DNA of 44,941 nt from a bacterium (GCA_021823625.1 JAKANS010000024.1:1-44941); one strand, 5' to 3'; positions 1 to 7,605 are shown, counted from the first letter of the stretch. Translations and numbers: made by a program. Notes: generated by a model from the sequence alone, not told the origin.

Positions 1-431
1 CTTATAGGCCAGGCGGCCACAGTCTTTTTGCAACCGTTGTTTGACGATGTGCTTGACCGTGTCCCGGCACAAGCCGGTCACTTCGGCCACGTCGCGGATC
101 GTCATCGACCGGCTCAACGTGTCGGCACACGCCGCGAGCTTTTCGGTGTAATGCACATCGGCCGGGGCAAAAGGGGGGCGAGTTCAAACTTGGCCCCGCA
201 GTCCTTGCACGCGCACTTGGGCACCTCGGTCACCAAAAACACCGGCTTCACCCCGATGGGCACGGTCTGGAGCGACCGCTCCCGCCGCCCTTTGCGAATC
301 GCGTTGCCGCTCTGGCAGCTCGGACAAACGAACTGAGCCGCCTTCACGGCCAGATGAAACTGAACCGCTCCTTGCTGGTAATCAGTCCGCACATATTCAG
401 AGCCTTCACGCACGCCAAAGGCGTGATGCAA
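1..431 (-). pseudogene. ISL3-type transposase, N-terminal part, frameshifted and cut by the window edge
   Basis: Reading leftward from about 431, the protein starts with a zinc-ribbon-like region (CPSCQSGN then CKDCGAKF) typical of the N-terminus of ISL3-family transposases. The frame breaks at the C6 tract at about 172-177 (plus-strand G6). One extra C would restore the continuing frame, which reads LAPPFAPADVHYTEKLA and then an HTH-like segment MTIRDVAEVTGLCRDTVKHI, as in ISL3 proteins. The catalytic DDE region would lie left of the window. The first in-frame start is a TTG at 431 with an in-frame stop just upstream, so the true start is uncertain. No terminal inverted repeat could be identified. 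It abuts a truncated sigma-54 activator, which suggests that IS insertion or deletion removed the front of that gene. A sequencing error in the homopolymer is an alternative to true decay. Confidence 0.72.
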
Positions 432-464
432 TATATTTTAACTCATAATTGCCCTATGGATAGC

Positions 465-1384
465 AGATTCTCACTCCAGGAACAAACCTGCCCGATGAAC
501 CCCATTTCGGTGGCGTGAAGGCAGGCGGACCGTTCATCCCGGCGAATTGCTCGACCATTCCAGACAAACTGGCGGAAAGCACGCTGTTCGGCCATGTGCG
601 GGGGGGCATTTACCGGGGCGCACGGTGACCGCAAAGGCTGCTTCGAACTGGCGGACGGCGGGACGCTTTTCTTCGATGAAATCAGCGAGCTGCCGCCGGC
701 GCTCCAGCCCAAGCTGCTCCGCATCCTTGAAGACGGAATCGTCACCCCGGTGGAAGCTTCGGAGGGTTGGCGCGTGGAAGTGCGGGTGCTCACCGCGTCG
801 AATGCCGATTTTCAGAGACTGATCGCGGCGGGCCGGTTCCGCGAGGATCTCTACTATCGGCTCGCCCGGTTCACGGTGGAGGTGCCGCCATTGCGCGACC
901 GCCGCGAAGACATTCCGCTGCTGGCGAATCATTTCCTGCGCCTGTTCGCCGCGGAAATGGCCGTGCCGCATCCCGCCATCAGCCCGGCGGCTGTGGAATC
1001 GCTGCGGGCGTATGATTTCCCAGGCAATGTCCGGGAGTTGAAGAACATCGTGGAGCGTGTCCTGATCGAAAGCGGTGGCGAGACGATCGGCGAGGAACAC
1101 CTGTACCTGCTGCGACGCGCGCCAGGCTTGACGGCGGCGGCGAACTCACTGGACACCGTGCCCAGCACCACCGGCCAGGAGGCAGGTGACTGTGGCGGAA
1201 TAACGCGAGAAGAGATGACGATCTTGGAGCACGTCAGGCGGGCCGGCAGCATCAACAACACCGAGTGCCAGCAGTTGCTGTGCGTGGACATGCACCATGC
1301 GTGGTACCTGCTTCACAAGCTTCACCGCACCGGCCACCCCGCCGGGAACTGGGCCGCCGCTGGGCGCGCTATCGCCTGCCGTAG
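465..1384 (+). pseudogene. Truncated, twice-frameshifted sigma-54-dependent activator (AAA+ domain)
   Basis: The AAA+ domain of an NtrC-type activator is recognisable: GPFIPANCS, then [15 protein letters not shown] (the sigma-54-contacting GAFTGA loop), [13 protein letters not shown] (Walker B), NADFQ, the arginine-finger region FREDLYYRL, and [12 protein letters not shown]. The Walker A (GESGTGKE-type) and the sensory domain are missing; homology starts at about 500-515, next to the ISL3 remnant. A G7 tract at 600-606 (six are needed) shifts the frame. A one-base loss near 1335-1350 shifts it back, so the original C-terminus [10 protein letters not shown] ends at the stop at 1382-1384. The C-terminal region ([14 protein letters not shown], then [11 protein letters not shown]) resembles a winged-helix module, not a Fis-type HTH. 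The protein cannot be functional as it stands. It may once have regulated the neighbouring BMC locus, but nothing in the sequence proves that. Confidence 0.8.
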
Positions 1385-1401
1385 CGTGATCCTTCCTGGG
1401 G

Positions 1402-2184
1402 CTAGCCGGGCGCCTCCCCGTTTGCCAGCTTCGCGACCACGACTTCGATTCCGCGCCCACGCAGGAGCTGCACCAGTTCGGCTGGTGCCTGCTCGTCGGT
1501 GACGATCGCGTGGACGCCTTCCAGACCGCCCAGAACGGAGATCGATTTGCGGCCGAATTTCGTGTGGTCGAGGCAGAAGATCACCCGCTGCGCGGCCCGC
1601 ATCATCGCCTGCTGGATTTCGATCAGGAGGCCGTGGGAGTTGGTCAAACCGTCCGCGGTGATGCCGCCGGCGCTCATGATCGCGACGTCGGCGTTCATCT
1701 TCGAGAACGACTCGACCGCCAGCGGGCCGACCAGGACACCCAGCCGCGGGTAAATGACGCCGCCGGACATCACCACTTCCACCAGGCTCGATGACGTGTA
1801 AAGGGTCGCAACCGGCAATGAGTTGGTGATGATCTGCGGCTTCTTCGGTTCGAGGTAGCGCGCGACATGATAGCAGGTGGTGCCGGCGTCGATGATGACG
1901 CTCTGTTGGGGCGGAATCAGCTCGGCGCAGACACGACCGATCGCTTCCTTTTCGGACAACTGATGCGTATCGCGGGCGTTGAAGACGTACTCGTCGCTTC
2001 GCGGGGTGACGATCCGCGCTCCGCCATGCGTGCGCCGAACGTTACCGTTAGCCTCTAGCAAAGTTACGTCGCGCCGAACGGTTGAAACCGAGGCATCCAC
2101 CTCTTTGGCCAGCTCTTCCAGCGAGGCGAATTCGACCTTTTGCAGGTAGGTTTCGATTCGTTGCTGGCGTTCTTCGGGCGTCAT
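1402..2184 (-). CDS. DeoR-family transcriptional regulator of the BMC operon
   Basis: A 260-aa protein, normal length for the DeoR family. Residues 1-57 form the N-terminal winged HTH ([14 protein letters not shown], then [18 protein letters not shown] and a THGGA turn). The rest is the DeoRC sugar-phosphate sensor domain of the ISOCOT fold ([41 protein letters not shown]). The ATG at 2184 is chosen because family N-termini begin there; a longer frame to 2289 would run into the pduL start. It is divergent from pduL with an 87-bp spacer, the usual arrangement for PVM-type BMC loci that use fucose or rhamnose. Family members bind phosphorylated sugars, so fuculose-1-P, rhamnulose-1-P or DHAP is the likely inducer. 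That ligand is inferred, not shown. Confidence 0.9.
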   Translation of the reverse strand: MTPEERQQRIETYLQKVEFASLEELAKEVDASVSTVRRDVTLLEANGNVRRTHGGARIVTPRSDEYVFNARDTHQLSEKEAIGRVCAELIPPQQSVIIDAGTTCYHVARYLEPKKPQIITNSLPVATLYTSSSLVEVVMSGGVIYPRLGVLVGPLAVESFSKMNADVAIMSAGGITADGLTNSHGLLIEIQQAMMRAAQRVIFCLDHTKFGRKSISVLGGLEGVHAIVTDEQAPAELVQLLRGRGIEVVVAKLANGEAPG

Positions 2185-2271
2185 GTTGAAGGATTGGTGG
2201 AAGATTGTGGAAGACTTTGCAAGAAGTTTATTGACATTCCACCAGGTTGAGGCACACTGCGGTCCGCAATC
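2185..2271. promoter_or_regulatory. Divergent promoter/operator region between DeoR regulator and pduL
   Basis: The 87-bp spacer holds TTGACA at 2231-2236, followed 16 bp later by a weak -10 candidate (CACACT, 2253-2258) pointing toward pduL. Two possible operator signatures are visible. One is a direct repeat with a 10-bp period (TGGAAGATT at 2198-2206, TGGAAGACT at 2208-2216). The other is a perfect 8-bp inverted repeat, TGGTGGAA at 2195-2202 and TTCCACCA at 2237-2244, whose right arm overlaps the spacer of the predicted promoter. Binding there would be expected to repress pduL. There is no recognisable Shine-Dalgarno before pduL. Confidence 0.5.
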
Positions 2272-2949
2272 ATGGCTACGGCCCAGCAATCTTTACCGCG
2301 AGCGGTTGTCGAGCACCTTGTCCGACAAGTGGTGTATGAGCGTCTGGGCAAACCGTTGCCCCGCGTTGCCACCGCGCCCAACCCGTTGGTCGTGAACGTT
2401 AGCGCGCGGCATTGCCACCTGACGCCGGAGGCGGTCGAGGCCTTGTTCGGCCAGGGGCACCAGCTTCAGGTTCACAAGTGGCTTTACCAAGATGGGCAGT
2501 TCGCCGCAAAAGAGACGCTCACGCTGATCGGCCCCCGCAGTCGCGTCATCTCGAACCTCCGCATTCTTGGCCCCTGCCGGACCTTGAACCAGGTGGAACT
2601 CGCCTATACCGACGCCATTGCGCTAGGCTTCGAAATCCCACTGCGGATTTCGGGCAATATCAAAGGCACGCCGGGTTGCATGTTGATGGGGCCGGCGGGC
2701 TTCTTCGAGATGAAAGAAGGCGTGATTCGCGCGCTGCGACACGTGCACCTGCACCCGAACGACGCGGCGTTCTACGGCGTCGAAGCCGGCGACGAGATGA
2801 AACTGAAGGTCGGCGGGCCGTGCGCCATCACGCTCGACCAGATGCTTTGCCGCGTGGACCCGAGCTTCAAGCTGGAAGTCCACATCGACACTGACGAAGG
2901 CAATGCCTGCAACCTCCAGCCCAACACCTCGTGCGAACTGGTGAAGTGA
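2272..2949 (+). CDS. pduL: Phosphate propanoyltransferase PduL (BMC phosphotransacylase)
   Basis: A 225-aa PduL-family phosphotransacylase, which converts acyl-CoA and phosphate to acyl-phosphate and CoA, here presumably lactyl-CoA to lactyl-phosphate, and recycles CoA inside the compartment. Both halves of the PduL beta-barrel repeat are visible with their metal ligands: NVSARHCHLT (His47, His49) and RALRHVHLHPND (His157, His159, His161). Residues 9-27 (PRAVVEHLVRQVVYERLG) look like an amphipathic encapsulation helix, followed by a Pro/Ala-containing linker before the catalytic core at about residue 38. It is first in the BMC operon, next to the regulator. The stop codon TGA is also the first three bases of the inverted-repeat element that follows. 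Confidence 0.93.
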   Translation: MATAQQSLPRAVVEHLVRQVVYERLGKPLPRVATAPNPLVVNVSARHCHLTPEAVEALFGQGHQLQVHKWLYQDGQFAAKETLTLIGPRSRVISNLRILGPCRTLNQVELAYTDAIALGFEIPLRISGNIKGTPGCMLMGPAGFFEMKEGVIRALRHVHLHPNDAAFYGVEAGDEMKLKVGGPCAITLDQMLCRVDPSFKLEVHIDTDEGNACNLQPNTSCELVK

Positions 2950-3372
2950 ACCACGAATGGACACCAATGGACACGAAACTCCTGCTCAAAGACGAGGCCT
3001 TCCAGATCGTAGGCGCAGGCATGGAGGTGCTGAACGCGCTCGGACACGGATTGGCGGAGAAGCCGTACGAAAACGCGCTCGTGGTGGAGTTCAAACTCCG
3101 CGGCATTTCGGTCCAGCAGCAGCAACACTTCAGTGTCATGTACAAGGGCGTGGTCGTGGGAGAGTTTGTGCCGGACCTGATCGCCTTCGATGCGATTGTT
3201 GTCGATGCGAAGGTGATCGAAACCATCACGGACTACGAGCGCGGCCAGATATTAAATTATCTTCGGATTTGTGGAAAACGGGTCGGCGTGCTGCTGAATT
3301 TTAAGCACGCGAAGCTGGAGTGGGAGCGATTGGTCCTCTAATTCGTGTCCCTTGGTGTTTATTCGTGGTTGA
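2947..3372 (+). mobile_element. Inverted-repeat element 1 carrying a GxxExxY gene
   Basis: The left arm at 2947-2977 begins TGAACCACGAATGG. The right arm at 3342-3372 ends TATTCGTGGTTGA. The arms are reverse complements at 27 of 31 positions and enclose only the GxxExxY gene. The left arm starts on the stop codon of pduL, the right arm starts directly after the stop of the GxxExxY gene, and 27 nt remain before the next BMC-H start. The arms are made of degenerate ACGAAT/ACAC units. No target duplication is obvious. A second element of the same design sits at 9724-10161. Confidence 0.6.
2967..3341 (+). CDS. GxxExxY family protein (PDDEXK-like), element-borne
   Basis: A 124-aa protein with the signature GLAEKPYENALVVEF (G-x-x-E-x-x-Y) and the downstream PDLIAFDAIVVDAKVIE stretch that gives this family its suggested PDDEXK-nuclease-like fold. 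It ends HAKLEWERLVL, as family members usually do. Family genes are often found as intervening-sequence genes; their biochemical role is unknown. The ATG at 2967 (MDTKLLLKDE) is favoured over an upstream start at 2931 inside pduL because it matches the start of the paralogue at 9744. The gene lies between the arms of an inverted repeat in the spacer between pduL and the first shell gene. It is not a plausible part of the BMC pathway and is more likely a passenger. It is roughly two-thirds identical to the second copy by eye, so the two are not a recent duplication. Confidence 0.88.
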   Translation: MDTKLLLKDEAFQIVGAGMEVLNALGHGLAEKPYENALVVEFKLRGISVQQQQHFSVMYKGVVVGEFVPDLIAFDAIVVDAKVIETITDYERGQILNYLRICGKRVGVLLNFKHAKLEWERLVL

Positions 3373-3399
3373 ATCTTTGAACATTAACCCTGCAAAGCA

Positions 3400-3696
3400 A
3401 TGAGCGAAGCACTCGGAATGATCGAAACCAAAGGCTACGTCGGCTCCGTCGAAGCGAGCGACGCGATGGTCAAGGCCGCCAACGTCAGCCTCGTCAAAAC
3501 CATCCCCATCGGCGGGGGCATGATCACCGTCCTCTGCCGGGGCGACGTCGGCAGCGTGAAAGCTGCGGTCGATGCCGGCAGCAAGGCCGCGGGCAAGGTG
3601 GGTGAGATCATCAGTTCTCACATCATCGCCCGGCCCCACGAAGATCTGCTCAAGTCCTTTCTCGGCGAAGCGGCGCCGGCCAAGGCCGCGAAGTGA
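3400..3696 (+). CDS. BMC-H hexameric shell protein, copy 1 (Gly-rich pore)
   Basis: A 98-aa single-domain BMC (Pfam BMC, PF00936) protein that forms the hexagonal facet tiles of the compartment. Canonical features are [21 protein letters not shown] at the start, the central-pore loop PIGGGM (residues 36-41), and [13 protein letters not shown] near the end. The C-terminal tail [11 protein letters not shown] is Ala/Lys rich and extends past the fold. The pore loop differs from the two other BMC-H copies in the operon, so its gate probably has different size or polarity. It sits 27 nt after the GxxExxY element. Confidence 0.95.
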   Translation: MSEALGMIETKGYVGSVEASDAMVKAANVSLVKTIPIGGGMITVLCRGDVGSVKAAVDAGSKAAGKVGEIISSHIIARPHEDLLKSFLGEAAPAKAAK

Positions 3697-3739
3697 CCGC
3701 CAACGACCGACTGCCAACCACTAACGACGAACAAATTTT
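3697..3739 (+). repeat. Degenerate CCAACGAC-type spacer repeat
   Basis: The 43-bp spacer between the first two BMC-H genes is built of degenerate units (CCAACGACC, CCAACCACT, AACGACGAAC) with no inverted repeat and no ribosome-binding site. It is another low-complexity spacer type, distinct from the hairpin elements in neighbouring gaps. Confidence 0.35.
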
Positions 3740-4018
3740 ATGGCTACTCAAGCACTCGGCATGATCGAAACGAAAGGCCTGTGCGCGTTGCTCGAAGCGA
3801 GCGACGCCGCACTCAAGGCCGCCAACGTGACGCTGGTCGGTTGGGAGAAGATCGGCAGCGGCTACGTCACCTCGTTCTTCCGCGGCGATGTCGCCGCCGT
3901 GAAAGCCGCGACGGATGCGGGCGCCGCGGCGGCCTCCCAGGTGGGCCAGGTCATCAGCGTCCAGGTGATTCCCCGGCCGCATGAAGGGCTGGCCGGACTG
4001 GGCAAGTGGCTGCAGTGA
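3740..4018 (+). CDS. BMC-H hexameric shell protein, copy 2 (PduA-like pore)
   Basis: A 92-aa BMC-domain protein: [20 protein letters not shown], pore loop KIGSG at residues 37-41 (as in PduA/CsoS1-type tiles), [16 protein letters not shown], and [14 protein letters not shown] near the C-terminus. The PduA-like polar pore makes it the best candidate for passing small polar substrates such as lactaldehyde or sugar phosphate; that is inference from family behaviour. It lies between copy 1 and ackA, and the gap to ackA is filled by an empty hairpin element. Confidence 0.95.
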   Translation: MATQALGMIETKGLCALLEASDAALKAANVTLVGWEKIGSGYVTSFFRGDVAAVKAATDAGAAAASQVGQVISVQVIPRPHEGLAGLGKWLQ

Positions 4019-4020
4019 GT

Positions 4021-4120
4021 GAAGACAGAAGTCAGAAGCTAGGAGATAGAAGATAGAATCGAGAAAGCTTGTCACGTCCGGCGCATCTTAACTTCTAGCT
4101 CCTAGCTACTAACTCCTCCC
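4021..4120 (+). mobile_element. Empty hairpin element of the S23-spacer type
   Basis: The whole gap between BMC-H copy 2 and ackA is one imperfect hairpin. The arm at 4030-4055 (AGTCAGAAGCTAGGAG...) is the reverse complement of 4089-4114 at 22 of 26 positions, with a 33-nt loop that cannot encode a protein. The arm sequence (GACAGAAGTCAGAAGCTAGGAG) is the same family as the ends of the S23 gene element at 7606-8026. The 3' arm ends 6 nt before the ackA ATG, so in mRNA it may shield or set ackA translation initiation, or be an RNase III site. Confidence 0.6.
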
Positions 4121-5335
4121 ATGAAGATCCTCGTCGCCAATCTCGGGAGCACGTCGCTCAAGTGGCGGCTGTTCGACTTCGCGAACGGCGCCGAGCGCCT
4201 GCTCCACAAAGGCGGCTTCGAGCGGGTGGCCAACCACTCGCAGGCGATCGAGGATTGCCTCGCTCAGCTCAAAACGGCGGGCGCGATCGCCACCGAGAAC
4301 GATCTGGCCGCCGTCGGTTTCAAGGCCGTTCTGGCCAAAGGGGTGAATGGCTGCGTGCGGCTGGACGAGGCGGCGGTGCAGGCGATGGAAGCCTTCAACG
4401 CCATCGCGCCCGCGCACAACCCGCCTTACATCGCCGGCATCCGGCTCTTTGCGAAACGCGTCCCAAACGTGCCTTTGGTCGCGTTGTTCGAGACGGCGTT
4501 TTATCAGTGGATTACGGACGCGGCGACGCGTTATGGCGTGCCGGCCGCCTGGCACGAAGCGGGGGTTCGCCGCTGGGGATTTCACGGCGCGAGCCACAAG
4601 TTCATCGCGGAGCGCTCCGCGGAATTGCTGGGCCGCGAAGATGTCGCCGCGCGCGCCCGCAACCTTTACGTGGACGGTGGCGCAACCCCAGTTCGTGAGC
4701 CGGCATTGCGCGTGATCTCCTGCCATCTCGGCGGCAGTTCCAGTATCGCCGGCATCCGCAACGGCGTGGCCATCGGCAACAGCCTGGGCATGAGCCCGCA
4801 GTCCGGCCTGCCGCACAACAACCGCGTGGGCGATCTCGACGCCATGGCCGTGCCGTTCATGATGCGCACGCAGGGCCTGAGCCTCGATGAAGCCGAGCGC
4901 CAACTTTGCAAGGATGGCGGTCTCAAAGGAGTAAGTGGTGTCTCCAACGACATCCGCGACATTCAGACGGCGGCAGAGCAGGGCAATACCGCGGCCCAAG
5001 CGGCCATCGACTTCTTTGTCCACGAAGTTCGGCGTTGGATCGGAGCTTACCTGGCCGAACTCAACGGCGCGGACGCGCTGGTGTTCACCGCCGGCATCGG
5101 CGAAAACCGTGGCGAGATTCGCGCGGCCATTTGCTCACAATTGGACCAGCTCGGCATTGCAATCGACGCAGCGAAGAACTGCTCGACTCGAGGCCAGGAA
5201 GCGGTGATCAGTGCTCCCGACTCGCGCGTCAAGGTCATGGTGATTCCAACCAACGAAGAACTGGTGGTGGCGCGCGAAGTGAAGCGGTTTCTTGAAAACC
5301 CACGGACTTGGCAACGGACAACTCTCAACGGATAA
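4121..5335 (+). CDS. ackA: Acetate/propionate kinase family (BMC acyl kinase)
   Basis: A 404-aa ASKHA-fold acyl-phosphate kinase that makes ATP from an acyl-phosphate, here probably lactyl-phosphate from PduL. Seen are the N-terminal phosphate loop VANLGSTSLKWRLFDF, WGFHGASHKF, SCHLGGSSSIAGIRNG, and FTAGIGENRGEIRAAIC. It departs from typical AckA: the phosphate loop reads NLGST instead of NSGSS, and the usual SGDLDPG region reads VGDLDAMAVPFM, in line with a divergent BMC-associated subgroup. The last residues (about NPRTWQRTTLNG) fall after the normal family end and are encoded by a 14-bp tandem repeat. The start codon lies 6 nt after a hairpin element. Confidence 0.92.
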   Translation: MKILVANLGSTSLKWRLFDFANGAERLLHKGGFERVANHSQAIEDCLAQLKTAGAIATENDLAAVGFKAVLAKGVNGCVRLDEAAVQAMEAFNAIAPAHNPPYIAGIRLFAKRVPNVPLVALFETAFYQWITDAATRYGVPAAWHEAGVRRWGFHGASHKFIAERSAELLGREDVAARARNLYVDGGATPVREPALRVISCHLGGSSSIAGIRNGVAIGNSLGMSPQSGLPHNNRVGDLDAMAVPFMMRTQGLSLDEAERQLCKDGGLKGVSGVSNDIRDIQTAAEQGNTAAQAAIDFFVHEVRRWIGAYLAELNGADALVFTAGIGENRGEIRAAICSQLDQLGIAIDAAKNCSTRGQEAVISAPDSRVKVMVIPTNEELVVAREVKRFLENPRTWQRTTLNG

Positions 5336-5339
5336 CTCT
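5312..5339 (+). repeat. 14-bp tandem repeat across the ackA stop codon
   Basis: CAACGGACAACTCT (5312-5325) is followed directly by CAACGGATAACTCT (5326-5339), one mismatch. The repeat supplies the last residues of AckA and its stop codon, so the C-terminus seems to have been extended by spacer-repeat sequence. Confidence 0.65.
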
Positions 5340-5361
5340 CAAAGCACAACGAACCTAGATT

Positions 5362-5643
5362 ATGCCTCAAGCCATTGGACTCCTCGAAACCCGCGGCCTG
5401 GTTGCTCTCGTCGAGGGCACCGACGCCATGCTCAAAGCCGCGAACGTTGAGCTCGCCGGCCCGATGATGCAGGTCGGCAACGCCCTCGTCACCGCCGTCG
5501 TGGTGGGCGACGTCGCGGCGGTCAAAGCGGCCGTCGATGCCGGCGCCCAGGCGGTGAAATCCATCCAGGGCGAAGTCATCAGCGTCCATGTCATCGCCCG
5601 CCCGCACGCGGATGTGGAAGCGGTGTTGCCGAAGAAGAAGTAG
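5362..5643 (+). CDS. BMC-H hexameric shell protein, copy 3 (atypical pore)
   Basis: A 93-aa BMC-domain protein ([53 protein letters not shown], ending in a lysine-rich PKKK). The pore region reads QVGNA at residues 37-41 instead of the usual G-x-G, so the pore is lined by an Asn and likely differs in polarity and width. It is separated from the other two BMC-H genes by ackA. From memory, PVM loci usually carry two BMC-H genes; three with three different pores would be more than that norm. Confidence 0.94.
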   Translation: MPQAIGLLETRGLVALVEGTDAMLKAANVELAGPMMQVGNALVTAVVVGDVAAVKAAVDAGAQAVKSIQGEVISVHVIARPHADVEAVLPKKK

Positions 5644-5646
5644 TTA

Positions 5647-5714
5647 GCACCCGGAAGTTAGAAGATGGCGGGACCGTGCGTCCTTCTGGCTTCTAAATTC
5701 TGAATTCTCTCCCC
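5647..5714 (+). mobile_element. Short, decayed hairpin element in the BMC-H3/BMC-P1 spacer
   Basis: AAGTTAGAAG at 5655-5664 pairs with CTTCTAAATT at 5690-5699 (9 of 10), surrounded by GAAG/CTTC-rich sequence of the same flavour as the 4021-4120 hairpin. It fills the spacer and ends about 15 nt before the BMC-P start. Pairing is weak compared with the others; it may be a remnant. Confidence 0.35.
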
Positions 5715-6032
5715 ATGTTCCTCGCGAAGGTTGAAGGCTCGGTGGTGGCCACCAAGAAGGACGCGGGTATGAGCGGCCGCACGCTGCTCCTGCTCCGGCC
5801 CATGTTGGTGGACGACAAGGACCCGACGAAGTTCCGCCCCGGCGCCAATACCATCGTGGCCGTGGACACCGTCGGCGCCGGCCTGGGCGAGATGGTCATG
5901 TTTTGCCAGGGCAGCAGCGCCCGGCTCGCCCCCGGCCTCAAAGAAGCGCCCGTCGATGCCGTCATCATCGGCATCGTGGACACCGTGGACGTGCTGGGGA
6001 AAATGATTTACAGCGGCAAAGCGCAGCCTTAG
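5715..6032 (+). CDS. BMC-P pentameric vertex protein, copy 1 (EutN/CcmL family)
   Basis: A 105-aa EutN/CcmL-family protein that caps the twelve vertices of the shell as pentamers. It has MFLAKVEGSVVATKKDAGM, LLLLRPMLVDD, the turn VAVDTVGAGLGEMVMFCQGSSAR, and the C-terminal strand AVIIGIVDTVDV. It is full length and unremarkable. It is the first of three BMC-P genes; such paralogues probably occupy vertices alternatively or have gained non-structural roles. Confidence 0.95.
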   Translation: MFLAKVEGSVVATKKDAGMSGRTLLLLRPMLVDDKDPTKFRPGANTIVAVDTVGAGLGEMVMFCQGSSARLAPGLKEAPVDAVIIGIVDTVDVLGKMIYSGKAQP

Positions 6033-6105
6033 ACGGGCTTTGAGTTGATGTGAACACCGAGCGCTCATTTCGGGAGCCATCCGATCTGACTTCAACCCCT
6101 CTACC

Positions 6106-7605
6106 ATGAGCACTGTGAACGAAACTCTCATCCGCGACATCGTCAGCGAAGTCCTGGGCCGCCTCGGCGGCGGGCCTGCCAAGCCTGCACCGGCACCGGC
6201 CTCGGTGCCCGCGGTGAATCCGGCCTGCGGTTGCCCGATCGTTGCCAAGCCTGTTTCCGTGGCCCGGCGCGGCACGTTCGGCGTATTCCAGGATGCCAAG
6301 GAAGCGTGTGCCGCGGCGCACGAGGCGTACCTGCAGTTGTCCCAGAAAGGCGTCGCCGGTCGCACCAAGGTGGTCGAGATCGTCAAGCGGTTGTGTGACT
6401 TCAACGCGGTGCCTTGGGCACGGCTTGAACTCGAGGAAACCAAGATCGGCCGGCTGGATCACAAGATCGAGAAGCTCAAAGGCCAGCGCGCGATTCCGGG
6501 GGTCGAGTTTCTGCAACCTTACGGGCTGAGCGGCGATCACGGCATCACGCTGGAAGAGTACGCCCCGGTGGGCGTTATCGGTGCGGTCACGCCCAGCACG
6601 CACTCGATTCCCACCGCGGCGTGCAACATCATCAGCATGGCCGCGGCCGGCAACGCGGTGGTCTTCAACGCGCATCCGGGGGCGGCGAAATGCGCGGTGA
6701 CGGCGATTCGCGTTTTCAACGAAGCGATCCAGGCCGAGGTCGGCATCGAGAACCTCGCCTGCATCATCGAACAGCCGACGTTGGAATCGTTCAGCGCCAT
6801 CGCCCAGAGCGAGTTCGTGCGCCTGCTTTGCGTGACCGGCGGCCCGGGGGTGGTGAAGGCGGCGATGCAGACCGGCAAGCGCGCCATTTGCGCCGGGCCG
6901 GGCAATCCGCCGGTGCTCGTGGACGAAACCGCGGATCTCGATCGCGCCGCGCAGAAGGTGATATTCGGCGCCGCCTACGACAACAACCTCCTCTGCATTG
7001 GCGAGAAGGAAGTCTTTGTGCTCGACGGAGTGTTCCACCAATTCATGGCGGCGCTGGACAAGCACGGAGCCTTCCGCCTGAACGACGCGCAGGTCGAGCA
7101 GTTGGCGAAGGCCGCCTTCGTGTTCCCCGCCGGCCAGGGCGCGGGTTGTCCGCATCCGGTCGTCAACCGTGACTTGATCGGTCGCGACCCGGCCGTGCTG
7201 GCGCGGGCGGCGGGAGTCAATATCCCGCAAGGCACGCAACTGCTCTTTGCGGAGACCTCCGCCGACCACCTCTTCGTCAAGGAGGAGCAGATGATGCCGT
7301 TCCTCCCAATTGTGCGCGTGAAGACGGTGGAGGAAGGCATTGCCGAGTCGAAGAAGGCCGAGCACGGTTACCGGCACTCGGCGATGATTCACTCGCACGA
7401 CGTCTCCCACATGACGGCGATGGCGAAGGCGCTGGAAACCACGCTGTTCATCAAGAACGGCTCCTGCGTGGCCGGCCTCGGCAACGGCGGCGAAGGCTAC
7501 TCGAACTTCTCGATCGCGACGACCACCGGCGAAGGCATCTGCAACCCGCGCACGTTCACCCGCGTGCGGCGCTGCGTGATGGTGGATAATTTGAGGATAT
7601 TTTGA
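6106..7605 (+). CDS. CoA-acylating aldehyde dehydrogenase, BMC-targeted (PduP/EutE-like)
   Basis: A 499-aa enzyme that oxidises an aldehyde (here probably L-lactaldehyde) with NAD and CoA to acyl-CoA, the substrate of PduL. Residues 8-20 (LIRDIVSEVLGRL) form a short amphipathic helix followed by a Pro/Ala linker to about residue 40, a classic encapsulation peptide. The catalytic Cys is Cys297 in NNLLCIGEKEVFV; the cofactor-binding region includes VTGGPGVVKAAM and GPGNPPVLVD. A short Cys-containing stretch (NPACGCP) follows the linker and resembles cofactor- or metal-binding extensions in some PduP relatives, but its role is unclear. It lies between BMC-P1 and the S23 element. Confidence 0.95.
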   Translation: MSTVNETLIRDIVSEVLGRLGGGPAKPAPAPASVPAVNPACGCPIVAKPVSVARRGTFGVFQDAKEACAAAHEAYLQLSQKGVAGRTKVVEIVKRLCDFNAVPWARLELEETKIGRLDHKIEKLKGQRAIPGVEFLQPYGLSGDHGITLEEYAPVGVIGAVTPSTHSIPTAACNIISMAAAGNAVVFNAHPGAAKCAVTAIRVFNEAIQAEVGIENLACIIEQPTLESFSAIAQSEFVRLLCVTGGPGVVKAAMQTGKRAICAGPGNPPVLVDETADLDRAAQKVIFGAAYDNNLLCIGEKEVFVLDGVFHQFMAALDKHGAFRLNDAQVEQLAKAAFVFPAGQGAGCPHPVVNRDLIGRDPAVLARAAGVNIPQGTQLLFAETSADHLFVKEEQMMPFLPIVRVKTVEEGIAESKKAEHGYRHSAMIHSHDVSHMTAMAKALETTLFIKNGSCVAGLGNGGEGYSNFSIATTTGEGICNPRTFTRVRRCVMVDNLRIF

